Assembly (NCBI RefSeq): GCF_021209385.1
Contig: NZ_JAJOIL010000033.1
Span: forward strand, 1 to 45,360
From: Seleniivibrio sp.
GTDB taxonomy: Bacteria > Chrysiogenota > Deferribacteres > Deferribacterales > Geovibrionaceae
Length of the DNA stretch: 45,360 nucleotides
Direction of reading: 5' to 3'
A program made the position numbers and the translations under genes. Under the pieces are notes generated by a model that ran no database searches, was not told where the DNA came from, and saw nothing but the letters and a program-made list of their open reading frames with translations. Of the stretch, positions 30,952 through 39,477 are shown piece after piece (positions within the stretch are counted from its first letter, which is position 1; every line of letters starts with the position of its first letter).

Positions 30952-33894
30952 CTATAATAATTTGTTAACATTCAAAACCAGAACAGCCTGTCCGTCGCCA
31001 AGTATGGTAACACCGCCTATGTAATTGAGATGAGCGAAGTATTCCGGCACGGGTTTGATGGCAATGTCCATTCTGTTCAGCAGTTCATCCACAATTATAC
31101 CCGTTTTTCCCTCATCTGTAACCGTTATAACGATATTAACCTCATCGGCGAGTTCTTTTTCCTCGTCGCCGAGCAGTTTTGAAAGCTGTATCAGAGGCAG
31201 TACGTTGCCTCTGTAGTATATCCCGTTGCCGAAATGGAGGTCCTTGACCTGTTCTTTGGCAACCTTTATGGTTTCCGCCACGTTCTCAATGGGGAAAGCG
31301 TAGTGTTCATCAGGTTTCATGCGCACAAGAAGCGATGTTGACATGCCTATTGTTACGGGTATTTTCATTACCATTCTTGAACCGTCGCCCAGAGACGACT
31401 GAACGTCTATTGTGCCGCCTACGCTGGTTATGGAGCTTTTAACGACATCCATGCCTACGCCGCGTCCGGAGATGTCCGTCACCTGTTCCGCGGTTGAGAA
31501 GCCGGGCGCAAGGATGAACTGTATTATCTCGTTGTCGGAAAGCACTGCATCATCGGGAGCGAGTCCTTTCTGTATGGCCTTTGCCAGAATCTTTTTAGGA
31601 TCCATTCCGCGTCCGTCGTCGATAACCTCGATATAGACGAAACTGCCCTCGTTGTATGCCTTCAGAATGAGCTGCCCCTCTTCCGGTTTGGAAGCTTTCG
31701 ATCTTTCTTCAGGTGATTCGATACCGTGGTCACAGGAGTTTCGCACAAGGTGAACCAGCGGGTCGGAGAGGATATCCGCTATCTTTTTGTCAATCTCTGT
31801 GTCTTCGCCTATTATGCGCAGGTCTATCTGTTTGTTCTGCTTGCGTGCGATGTCTCTGACAACGCGTGGGAATTTGTTGAATATCTGCTTAATGGGCACC
31901 ATGCGCAGAGACATTATGTCGCGCTGGAGATCCTGAGAAATGCGGGATATCAGGTTTGAATTGTCCTTGAAGTCTTTTATCAGACTTGTGGGGAGATCAA
32001 ACTCGCGTATGAGCCTCTGCATCATATATTCGTATGCGTTCTTCGCCACCACAAGTTCGCCTATGGTGTTTGTGAATTTGTCTATTTTCTCCTGATCCAC
32101 CTTCATGGACTGGGAATATTTCTCTTTGGAGGTATCGCCCTTCTCCTCCTGTTCTTCTTTTGTGAGGGCGGAGGCGAGGGATATGCTGCTGCTGTCGGAT
32201 TCGGGAACGCTCGTGGTGGCTTTCATGATAACCTGTTTTTTAAGGGCTATCTCAAGGTCTTTGGGCTCAAGTTTGCCTTGATTCACAAGTATCTCGCCTA
32301 TCTTCTTCTGCTGAGCCTTAGCTTCCTCGATTTCTTTTGCAGTGACCTTGCCGGACTCAATCAGCAGTTCGCCGAGTTTCTTTGCCGGAGATTTCAGGTC
32401 TTTGATATAATGCTCTATCTGTGTCAGCTCGGATGAGAAGTCTGCTCCCGCTCCTGCTTTATCTGCGAATTTATGTGCTATTTCCATCAGGTCGGTAAAA
32501 CCTATGAACTTGGCGGCATTGGAAAATCCCATGGCGGCACGTTTAAGCATGCCGGCATTGTTTCCATCCGCTTTTGCCAGTGAAATTATCTCGAAGAACT
32601 GATCCACCTGTGCAAGGAATATCTTTACGTCGCCTGTTACGGCAGGAACTTTCTCTTCCAGTGTCAGCATAGACTCCTGGAGGTTTTGCAACTGCCTGTA
32701 AGTTTTCGGCAGCTCGGGTGTTGTGTTGTTCAGAAGCGATTTCACCAGCGCTTTAACGTCTGATATGACGTTGAGAATGAATTCAGCCGCTTTTCTGTCG
32801 AAAACAATTGAGCCTGAACGCACTTTGTCCAGCATGTTTTCGACAAGGTGGGCGTATTTCTCAAGGAAGGTGAAACCGACGTATCCGCAGTCACCCTTTA
32901 TGTTGTGAAAAACACGGAAGATGTTGTCCACCGCATCTTTTTTGCCTTCGCCTGTTTTTTCTATGTCTATCAGGAAATTCTCTATTGACTCAAAATAGTC
33001 TTCGATACCGCTGGCAAGCTCCGCCAGCATTTCGTACTGGATGCCGGACGTGTTCACAGTATCGACGTCAGGCTCCGCTTCGGAGAATTCTTCAGCCTGT
33101 ACCTGTGCTTCGGGTTCTTCCTGAACAGGCGCCGCCTGTTCTTTAAGAGATATCTCTGTGATGGTTATGAGGTCAGGGTCGAATGCCAGATCGGCTATCT
33201 CTTCTGTTGCCGCGTCGCTTATTATGTATATTTCGGGACGCAGGCAAAGCTTATAAGGTTCCAGAGCCGACAGTTCGGATATCTTTGAGGTGTCTGTGAC
33301 TGCCAGGTAGTATTCGGATATCTCCTTAAGGTTGGCAAGGAGTGTCTGCGGGTCGTAGCCGTTTTCAAGCATGTCGTCGGTGAAGTTCACCTGAATTTTG
33401 TATGCTTTACCGAATCCAGGGTCGTTCAGACGCAGATGTTCAGTGATATCTGCCGCCGCGCTCGGAAGGTTTTTTACAACGGTTTCGGTTTTCTGCACTT
33501 CTTCATGTTCTTCGCCGTTTGTGGCCTCATACATGGCTATTATGTCAGAAAGATTGCGGTCGTATGGTCTTTTATCGCGTGCGTACTGTATCATTTCAAA
33601 GAGGATGTCCACTCCTTTCAGAAGCAGGTCTGTTATATCCCCGTCAATTTTGATCTCACCGTTTCTCAGCTTGTCCAGCAGTGATTCAAGGTGGTGTGCG
33701 AACTCCGACATATTATCGAACCCGAACCCTCCTGCACTGCCCTTTATGGTGTGGATATTGCGGAAAACCGCGTTGAACAGTTCCGCATCTCCCTCCGATT
33801 CGGCTTTAAGGATGCTTTCGTTGGCGTTTTCAAGGAGGTCTGCTGCCTCCTCAAGAAACTCCATCCTGAATTTTTCCATGTCGATCTGAGTCAT
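30952..33894 (-). CDS. cheA: Chemotaxis histidine kinase CheA, multi-HPt form
   Basis: 980 aa, far longer than classical CheA (about 650). Order: HPt1 (about 1-110, H48 in RNIHTIKGSAGG); a P2-like region (about 160-250); HPt2 (about 285-390, H330 in FHNIKGDCGYVG); a third HPt-like bundle (about 430-485) in which the histidine is replaced; two short GEILV/GELLI repeats (about 506-555) like those of MshEN domains; dimerisation P3 (about 600-665); ATPase P4 with VHLVRNSCDHGIES, DDGRGM and GRGVGMDVV; and CheW-like P5 to the end. I start at the ATG at 33894 (GGAG 7 nt upstream), not the TTG at 33924. It phosphorylates CheY and CheB in response to the receptors. Confidence 0.94.
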   Translation of the reverse strand: MTQIDMEKFRMEFLEEAADLLENANESILKAESEGDAELFNAVFRNIHTIKGSAGGFGFDNMSEFAHHLESLLDKLRNGEIKIDGDITDLLLKGVDILFEMIQYARDKRPYDRNLSDIIAMYEATNGEEHEEVQKTETVVKNLPSAAADITEHLRLNDPGFGKAYKIQVNFTDDMLENGYDPQTLLANLKEISEYYLAVTDTSKISELSALEPYKLCLRPEIYIISDAATEEIADLAFDPDLITITEISLKEQAAPVQEEPEAQVQAEEFSEAEPDVDTVNTSGIQYEMLAELASGIEDYFESIENFLIDIEKTGEGKKDAVDNIFRVFHNIKGDCGYVGFTFLEKYAHLVENMLDKVRSGSIVFDRKAAEFILNVISDVKALVKSLLNNTTPELPKTYRQLQNLQESMLTLEEKVPAVTGDVKIFLAQVDQFFEIISLAKADGNNAGMLKRAAMGFSNAAKFIGFTDLMEIAHKFADKAGAGADFSSELTQIEHYIKDLKSPAKKLGELLIESGKVTAKEIEEAKAQQKKIGEILVNQGKLEPKDLEIALKKQVIMKATTSVPESDSSSISLASALTKEEQEEKGDTSKEKYSQSMKVDQEKIDKFTNTIGELVVAKNAYEYMMQRLIREFDLPTSLIKDFKDNSNLISRISQDLQRDIMSLRMVPIKQIFNKFPRVVRDIARKQNKQIDLRIIGEDTEIDKKIADILSDPLVHLVRNSCDHGIESPEERSKASKPEEGQLILKAYNEGSFVYIEVIDDGRGMDPKKILAKAIQKGLAPDDAVLSDNEIIQFILAPGFSTAEQVTDISGRGVGMDVVKSSITSVGGTIDVQSSLGDGSRMVMKIPVTIGMSTSLLVRMKPDEHYAFPIENVAETIKVAKEQVKDLHFGNGIYYRGNVLPLIQLSKLLGDEEKELADEVNIVITVTDEGKTGIIVDELLNRMDIAIKPVPEYFAHLNYIGGVTILGDGQAVLVLNVNKLL

Positions 33895-33910
33895 ATTTCC
33901 ACTCCGGTAA

Positions 33911-34276
33911 TCAAATGATGCCAAGAAGCATCTTTATATTCAGTATCAGGTCGTCGGGTTTAACGGGTTTTGTTATGTACAGGTTTGCACCTGATTCATA
34001 ACCTTTCTTACGGTTTTCCAATTCTTCCTGCGTAGTTATTATGATTATCGGGGTCTCTTTGCCCGTTTTTCTGTATTCTTTTATGAATGTGATACCGTCC
34101 ATTCGGGGCATGTTCAGGTCACACAGCATCAGGGCATAGTTGGTCTGCATGGCTTTTTCAAGAGCGTCCATGCCGTCGATAGCTCCGTCTGCCTCAAATC
34201 CTGAAGACTTAAGGATATTGCTGTGGAAATGCCTGACCATATCCGAGTCGTCTATAACCAATACCTTAATAGCCAT
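33911..34276 (-). CDS. cheY: CheY-type response regulator
   Basis: 121 aa. Acidic pocket DD at residues 9-10, phospho-acceptor D53 in MLCDLNMPRMDG, threonines in IIITTQ and lysine in YITKPVKPDD. A classic CheY, able to act as the output to the flagellar motor or another target. It lies 2 bp from cheR and 16 bp from cheA. It is intact, unlike the frameshifted cheY at 36197-36560, so the operon keeps one good CheY. Confidence 0.93.
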   Translation of the reverse strand: MAIKVLVIDDSDMVRHFHSNILKSSGFEADGAIDGMDALEKAMQTNYALMLCDLNMPRMDGITFIKEYRKTGKETPIIIITTQEELENRKKGYESGANLYITKPVKPDDLILNIKMLLGII

Positions 34277-34278
34277 AA

Positions 34279-35106
34279 TTACCCCTTGTAGTATACAACG
34301 CCTGAGCCCATGCGTTTCATACTGAATGCGGTGGTTATCCTGCCCACCGATTCGCTGTGTCCCAGAAAAATGTAACCGCCTCTGTTCATGGATATGTAAT
34401 AGTGGTCCACCACCTGCTTTCTGGACAGTTCGTCAAAATATATCAGCACATTTCTGCAAAAGATGAAATCAAATCCGCGCTTTTTCCTCATGGCGTCCCT
34501 GTCCATCAGATTGAGATGTTCAAAGGTGACCATGTTCCGCACCTCTCTCACAGGGGTATGAAAACCGCCGGAGGAGGTGAAGTATTTTCTGAAGTATTCG
34601 TCCGGAACGTCTTTCAGACTCCGGTCGTCGTATTTTGCTTCGTCTGCTTTTGCCAGAACGTTTTCGTCTATATCGCTGGCGGTTATGCGCACATCCCAGT
34701 TTGCAAGGTTGTCCATCATCTCTCTTATGATGATGGCGAGGGTATATGGTTCTTCGCCTGTGGAGCATCCCGCGGACCATATGCGCAGATTTCTGTCGTT
34801 TGCGGCTTCTTTCCTTTCGATGATCTCCTGAAGACAATGCTCTGCAAATGTCTCAAGGGTGGAGAACTCGCGAAAGAAATAGGTTTCATTAACCGTAAGC
34901 AGGTTCATGAGAGCCTGAAACTCATCGCCGGTGTCCTTGAATTTGAGATAACGCAGGTATTCCCTTACGCCCTCTATACCCATCTCAAGCAGCCTTTTTT
35001 CGACCCTTTTGTTGATGAAGTACCGTTTCTTTTCTTCAAATTTAATACCCGACTTTTTATAAATAAACGCAGTCAGGTCAGTGTAGTCATCGTTGTTGAT
35101 GAACAT
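34279..35106 (-). CDS. cheR: Chemotaxis protein methyltransferase CheR
   Basis: Adds methyl groups from S-adenosylmethionine to receptor glutamates. 275 aa, usual length. N-terminal helical domain (about 1-80) with TVNETYFFRE, then the SAM fold with WSAGCSTGEEPYTLA near residue 110, TASDIDENVLAKA near 142 and DFIFCRNVLIYFD near 215. The C-terminal pentapeptide-binding extension is absent, as in most CheR. Its presence with CheB implies adaptation by methylation of the soluble receptor of this operon. The 18-bp gap to the HEAT gene upstream holds CAAGCTGAT-type sequence and no terminator. Confidence 0.95.
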   Translation of the reverse strand: MFINNDDYTDLTAFIYKKSGIKFEEKKRYFINKRVEKRLLEMGIEGVREYLRYLKFKDTGDEFQALMNLLTVNETYFFREFSTLETFAEHCLQEIIERKEAANDRNLRIWSAGCSTGEEPYTLAIIIREMMDNLANWDVRITASDIDENVLAKADEAKYDDRSLKDVPDEYFRKYFTSSGGFHTPVREVRNMVTFEHLNLMDRDAMRKKRGFDFIFCRNVLIYFDELSRKQVVDHYYISMNRGGYIFLGHSESVGRITTAFSMKRMGSGVVYYKG

Positions 35107-35124
35107 AATCAGCTTGTGCCGCTC

Positions 35125-36180
35125 CTATAAGGTTTCCAAAAGGCTTTGAAGCATCCTTCGGAACTCGCCGTTTGCTCCTGCGAGTTTCATTTCGGTTATC
35201 CTGATAGCTTTGTCCCTGCTTGTCACAGCCAGATGTTCGAGAGCGGTCATGCATATGTTCTCGTTTGAATCTGACGCCAGTTCCTCGTAAAGAGCGGCCT
35301 TGTCCGGGATATCAAGGTGCGACACAATATAAAGAAAAGTAAGTCTCTCCTCCGGATACCCGTTAAGGTTGCGGAGGTTAGTCAGCATAAATTTTGTATG
35401 TTCCTCGTCCAGCTTATGTATGTCGTGTCTGGAAACGATTTTGAGTACGGCATTTGCTATCTCTTTGAAATACATCGTATTTTTGTTGTTCAAAAAAGAC
35501 AGCAGGAAATCCAGATGGCGTGTTGCTCCTTTTTCTCCGACGAGTCTTAGTACCGTGGGTTTGAAAATACTGTCCATCATTCTTCCGCCCACAACGGCAA
35601 GAACCCTGTCAACAGTGGCGGGTTTGCCCATTATCGTGAGTGTTTCGAGACAGGACATGCGAACCATTGGCTCCTGTGTCTGCTCAAAAATATTCATAAT
35701 GTCTTCCAGAGAGTCCTCGTCGTATATCTTTCCGAGGTATTCCACAGCGGTCATCATAACGTTTGGCGCCTTGTCGTTCAGCGCCGCCCGCAATGCTGGA
35801 ATTGAGTATTTGGAGCTGGTCGCCACAAGACTGTCCAGCACCAGCTTGCGAACTTCGCGGTTCTGGTGATCCATTATGGAGGTGAGAAACGCCACCGCGT
35901 CCTCGCCCTTTGAACCGAATATTTCGATGGCACAGTTTCTTATGTATGCATCGGCAGACTCAAAATATTTCGCGATATCTGAAAAGAAAGGAGAGATGTC
36001 GAGAACTTTGAAAGCTTCGACAATCAGTTCGCGGACAAGACGGCTGTTTTCCGAATACATATGGCAGATGAGTACCGGATAGAGGTCTTCGTTCTTTTCG
36101 GAAAGAACGTCCTCGACGGTATAAATCCTTTCCGCCTCGTCGGGATTTTTCAGCTTTTCAATGAGCGTCTGTCTGTCCAC
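35125..36180 (-). CDS. HEAT-repeat protein in the chemosensory operon
   Basis: 351 aa of alpha-helical repeats, about 35-40 residues each, spanning nearly the whole protein (for example AYIRNCAIEIFGSKGEDAVAF, NREVRKLVLDSLV, PNVMMTAVEYLGK, PMVRMSCLETL). No enzyme motif and no signal peptide. HEAT repeats are protein-binding scaffolds; embedded between the cheY and cheR genes, it probably holds components of the array together or modulates CheR or CheY. The exact role is unknown. Confidence 0.85.
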   Translation of the reverse strand: MDRQTLIEKLKNPDEAERIYTVEDVLSEKNEDLYPVLICHMYSENSRLVRELIVEAFKVLDISPFFSDIAKYFESADAYIRNCAIEIFGSKGEDAVAFLTSIMDHQNREVRKLVLDSLVATSSKYSIPALRAALNDKAPNVMMTAVEYLGKIYDEDSLEDIMNIFEQTQEPMVRMSCLETLTIMGKPATVDRVLAVVGGRMMDSIFKPTVLRLVGEKGATRHLDFLLSFLNNKNTMYFKEIANAVLKIVSRHDIHKLDEEHTKFMLTNLRNLNGYPEERLTFLYIVSHLDIPDKAALYEELASDSNENICMTALEHLAVTSRDKAIRITEMKLAGANGEFRRMLQSLLETL

Positions 36181-36196
36181 TTGTCTGCTCCTGCCG

Positions 36197-36560
36197 TCAG
36201 CCGATTATCTTTTTTATTACAGCAAGAAGGTCGTTCGGTTTGAAAGGCTTTACTATCCACGCTTTCGCGCCCGCCTGTCTGCCCTCTTCCTTGATGCCAG
36301 CCTGAGATTCTGTCGTCAGCATTATTACAGGCGTAAATCTATGGGTAGGGTTTTTCTTCATCTCTTTAAGAAAGGTGATGCCGTCCATGTTTGGCATGTT
36401 GACATCGGAAACGACAAGATTGAAGCGCCCCGTTTCAAGTTTTTTTAAGCGCGTCCACCCCGTCCCTCGCGTCCACAACTTCGTAGCCGGCAGACTTCAG
36501 AGTTGCCGCAACAAGCTGACGCATGGTTATGGCATCGTCAACAATAAGGATACGTTTCAT
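36197..36560 (-). pseudogene. CheY-type response regulator, frameshifted in an A7 run
   Basis: Translation starts at the ATG at 36560 with an excellent GGAGG site and reads MKRILIVDDAITMRQLV... to DGVDALKK, then meets a TGA just after an A7 run (T7 at 36440-36446 on the plus strand). The other frame continues with LETGRFNLVVSDVNMPNMDG, TTESQAG and WIVKPFKPNDL to 36197. Removing one A gives a perfect CheY of about 120 aa with phospho-acceptor D52. A +1 shift is needed, so the -1 heptamer A AAA AAC does not help. Mutation, base-calling error, or transcript slippage are all possible. Confidence 0.8.
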
Positions 36561-36856
36561 TAATTTCCTCCGATCGCATCTTGTATCTGCAATCCGTACA
36601 AACAGATTAATTTATCAAATGATTCACATGATTTGAGAGTTATTTTTGAGCCTGCGTCCTTCGCAGTCTTAAACAGTGAAAGAGCTATCTGCAAAAACAC
36701 TGTGTCCATGGATGAAACCTTTGTCATATCGGCTTCAAGCTCTTTCCCGCCGAAAGATGTTTCGCCGAAAAGCGACAGGAATTCTTCCGCCATGAAGATT
36801 TCGGATTCGTCGGGGAAAGTGACTTTGATTTTGGTTTTAAGCTCTTTAACTTCCAT
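36560..36856 (-). CDS. STAS-domain protein
   Basis: 98 aa. The fold suggested is STAS (SpoIIAA/sulfate-transporter antagonist): a beta-strand KIKVTFPDESEIF, a mixed central part with ADMTKVSSMDTVFLQIALSL containing the conserved D-x-S-type segment near residue 45, and the closing strand ITLKSCES. It starts at the ATG at 36856 (AAGG 8 nt upstream); a longer start would add 14 residues from the cheB tail. Stop and cheY start overlap by one base (TAATG). STAS partners usually act in switch or scaffold complexes; one in a che operon is a plausible CheW- or kinase-associated adaptor. Confidence 0.75.
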   Translation of the reverse strand: MEVKELKTKIKVTFPDESEIFMAEEFLSLFGETSFGGKELEADMTKVSSMDTVFLQIALSLFKTAKDAGSKITLKSCESFDKLICLYGLQIQDAIGGN

Positions 36857-36857
36857 A

Positions 36858-37931
36858 TCACCAACCTTTTTCCACTTTTCTGCATATCTCCGCGGCAATC
36901 TTATAGCTGGGGAGTACTATGTCCGTGCAGCCTTTAAGCACCGCCTCTTTCGGCATGCCGTAAACAACGGCTGTTTCTTCGGATTCTGCTATGGTGTACC
37001 CGCCGGCCTGTTTAATTTTACACATTGACGCGGCGCCGTCATTGCCCATACCTGTCATGAGGACGCCCAATGTCTTATCGCCGAAAACACCGGAAACAGA
37101 TTCCATCATTATGTCAACACTGGGGATGAACGCATGTTCAGGGGTTTTCCCCAGCCTGATGGTTATTTCGCCGTTCATCTTTTTGTAAAGCGTCATGTGG
37201 TTTCCCGCTTTGCCAACATAGCATACCCCGGGGGTCACTATGTCTCCGGGTGTAACTTCTTTGACGGTTACGCGGCAGGAATCGTTAAGCCTTCTCGCAT
37301 AAGCCTCCGTAAAGCCCACAGGCATATGCTGAACCATGAATATCGCCGCGTTCAGGTTCTGCGGGATATGGGGCAGAACGTCGAAAATAGTCTTGGGTCC
37401 GCCTGTGGATATGCCTATGCAGACCGCTTTGAAGTCTCCGCCCGCCGCCCGCTCTGCCGGATATTCGGGTTCTTCCGCTTCGTGTTTTTCAAATCTGGGG
37501 ACGGATATTTTTCTTGTGAGTTTCGACAGACCTAGACCTGCCGCCGCCTTAACTTTTGCGGAAAGCTCCCTTTTGACCATATCAATGTCGCGGGAAACGG
37601 TTCCGCTGGGTTTCGCAACAAAGTCGAAAGCGCCAAGTTCCAGCGCCTGAAAGGTTGTCGTCGCGCCCTCCTGCGTCAGCGAGCTGAGCATTATTACAGG
37701 GCATATATTATTATCGGTGATGATCTTAAGGGCTGTCAGCCCGTCCATCACCGGCATGTTCACGTCAAGGGTTATGACATCCGGCTTAAGCGCCATTGCC
37801 TTTGCAACCCCGTCCTCTCCGTTTCTTGCCGTGTCAACGACCTCTATACCGAACGAATCATCCAGCATCTCTTTAATTTTCTTCCGCATTAATGCGGAAT
37901 CGTCGACAACCAGAACTCTTACTTTTTTCAT
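36858..37931 (-). CDS. cheB: Protein-glutamate methylesterase CheB
   Basis: Removes receptor methyl groups and deamidates glutamines; its receiver is activated by CheA. 357 aa. The receiver (1-120) has D56 in ITLDVNMPVMDG and K108 in FVAKPSG. The esterase (about 165-357) has the triad S175 (GISTGGP), H202 (VQHMP) and D298 (TGMGNDGA), all present. It overlaps the triple-CheW gene by ATGA and leads into the STAS gene after one base. Confidence 0.96.
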   Translation of the reverse strand: MKKVRVLVVDDSALMRKKIKEMLDDSFGIEVVDTARNGEDGVAKAMALKPDVITLDVNMPVMDGLTALKIITDNNICPVIMLSSLTQEGATTTFQALELGAFDFVAKPSGTVSRDIDMVKRELSAKVKAAAGLGLSKLTRKISVPRFEKHEAEEPEYPAERAAGGDFKAVCIGISTGGPKTIFDVLPHIPQNLNAAIFMVQHMPVGFTEAYARRLNDSCRVTVKEVTPGDIVTPGVCYVGKAGNHMTLYKKMNGEITIRLGKTPEHAFIPSVDIMMESVSGVFGDKTLGVLMTGMGNDGAASMCKIKQAGGYTIAESEETAVVYGMPKEAVLKGCTDIVLPSYKIAAEICRKVEKGW

Positions 37932-39439
37932 TCCTGTTTCATTTTCTCCAGTTTGCTCATTTCGGATTGCGAGAACAGGTCTTCAATGTTGAGCAGAAGT
38001 ATCATCTTCTGCTTGCTGTTCAAGCTAACGACCCCTCCGATGAATTCCGAGCTTACGGTTGCGGAAAGAACAGGCGGAACTGCGTCGATCTCTTCGTTTT
38101 TGATCCGCAGAACCTCGTCAACCCCGTCAACGACGAAGCCGACCTTCATTTTTTTCAGATTAACGATGATAATGCGGGTAAATTCATCCCGTTCCTTAGC
38201 CTTCAGGTCGAAACGGGTGCGCAGGTCTATAAGCGGGATAACCTCGCCTCTGAGATTGATGATGCCTTCCACGAATTTGGGTGTTTTAGGCACCTTCGTA
38301 ACGTTGGTGTAGCGGTTTATCTCCTGAACCTTTTCAATAAGGATACCGTATTGTTCGTTCTCTATTTCAAAGGTGACTATCTGCTTTTCATCGTCTTTTG
38401 AATGGGAGTTAAGGTCACTCATAGTCAGATCCCCTGCGGACTGATCGGCAACCTTTGAAAGCGCCTCCAGTTCCGATTTGTTCATGATATTCTTCGGCTC
38501 GAGAGCCATAACCAGTCTTTCGCCCTTTTCCAGCTTAAGCACGGCGGCTATCTCGCTGTTTTCTTCTGCAAAAGCTTTCGGAGGTTCCTCAATGAGATTC
38601 TCTTCAACGCTCAGCACGGCGTTCACTTTGTCCGCGGCAAAAGCCACCAGCACGTTGTTTATGTCAACGATGATCACTCTGCTGTTTTCATTGATAACGC
38701 TGTTTTTCCTTCCGAACTTGTCGTGGAGCGAGATGAGCGGTATCACCTTCCCGCGCAGGGAGAAGATACCGAGAACATAGGCGGGAAGTCCGGGGATTGC
38801 CGTAACTTCCGGCATCCAGATTATCTCGTTTATACGGTGGATCTCCACAGCATATTCCTGTTTTCCTATGTTAAAGCTGATGAAGCGTTTTTCGTGCAGG
38901 TTCGCCGCCGCCGCCTCTTCCGCTTTTGCTGCTGCCGTTTTGCGGAATCCCTGCTTCTCTATCTGCGCTTTCAGCATCGCAATGTCGATTACTTCGTTGG
39001 TGTTGAGTATCTGGACGAGCATAACGCTGCCGCCCTGATTCACCTTCATTATTCCGCTGATATATCTTTTATCCACGTCCGCGTTGAGCATTTCGGGGAA
39101 AGCGTCAAGCTGGTGTACCTCTGTGGATTTCACTTCGCTTACGGATTCAACAACGAAGCCGTTGAGCGTACCCTCTTTTTCCACCACTATTACTCGGGTA
39201 TCGTCCGTGTTTTCGCATGGTTTCGTGTAGCCAAGGCGAAGCGAAAGATCTGTGAGGGGCATGACCTCACCTCTGAGGTTTGTCATACCCAGAACATGGG
39301 GGGGCATCTTCGGCACACGGGTGATGTGCGGCAGACGGATAATCTGTTTAACATCGTCTATGCCTATGCCGTATGTTTCCTGTCCGATGCGGAACGACAC
39401 ATATATGCTGTCCTGCCGGCTTTCAACTGATGATGACAT
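37928..39439 (-). CDS. Chemotaxis adaptor with three CheW domains
   Basis: 503 aa with three CheW folds in tandem: about residues 10-158, 187-335 and 352-495. The conserved turn NLRGE/SLRGK appears in each: 54-58, 227-231 and 395-399. The linkers (about 160-185 and 315-350) are charged and probably flexible. CheW couples receptor tips to CheA; three copies in one chain could bridge several receptors or form rings of CheW without CheA. It is the only CheW in the operon. The start has GAGGAGAG upstream. Confidence 0.93.
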   Translation of the reverse strand: MSSSVESRQDSIYVSFRIGQETYGIGIDDVKQIIRLPHITRVPKMPPHVLGMTNLRGEVMPLTDLSLRLGYTKPCENTDDTRVIVVEKEGTLNGFVVESVSEVKSTEVHQLDAFPEMLNADVDKRYISGIMKVNQGGSVMLVQILNTNEVIDIAMLKAQIEKQGFRKTAAAKAEEAAAANLHEKRFISFNIGKQEYAVEIHRINEIIWMPEVTAIPGLPAYVLGIFSLRGKVIPLISLHDKFGRKNSVINENSRVIIVDINNVLVAFAADKVNAVLSVEENLIEEPPKAFAEENSEIAAVLKLEKGERLVMALEPKNIMNKSELEALSKVADQSAGDLTMSDLNSHSKDDEKQIVTFEIENEQYGILIEKVQEINRYTNVTKVPKTPKFVEGIINLRGEVIPLIDLRTRFDLKAKERDEFTRIIIVNLKKMKVGFVVDGVDEVLRIKNEEIDAVPPVLSATVSSEFIGGVVSLNSKQKMILLLNIEDLFSQSEMSKLEKMKQE

Positions 39440-39477
39440 TTAATCTCTCCTCTGTCAGTATGCTGCAAGGAGCATTA

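Noticed and set aside
36440-36446. Programmed -1 frameshifting in cheY on the A AAA AAC heptamer
   Set aside because: A -1 shift leads to a wrong frame; CheY is restored only by +1 (or -2) or by losing one A.
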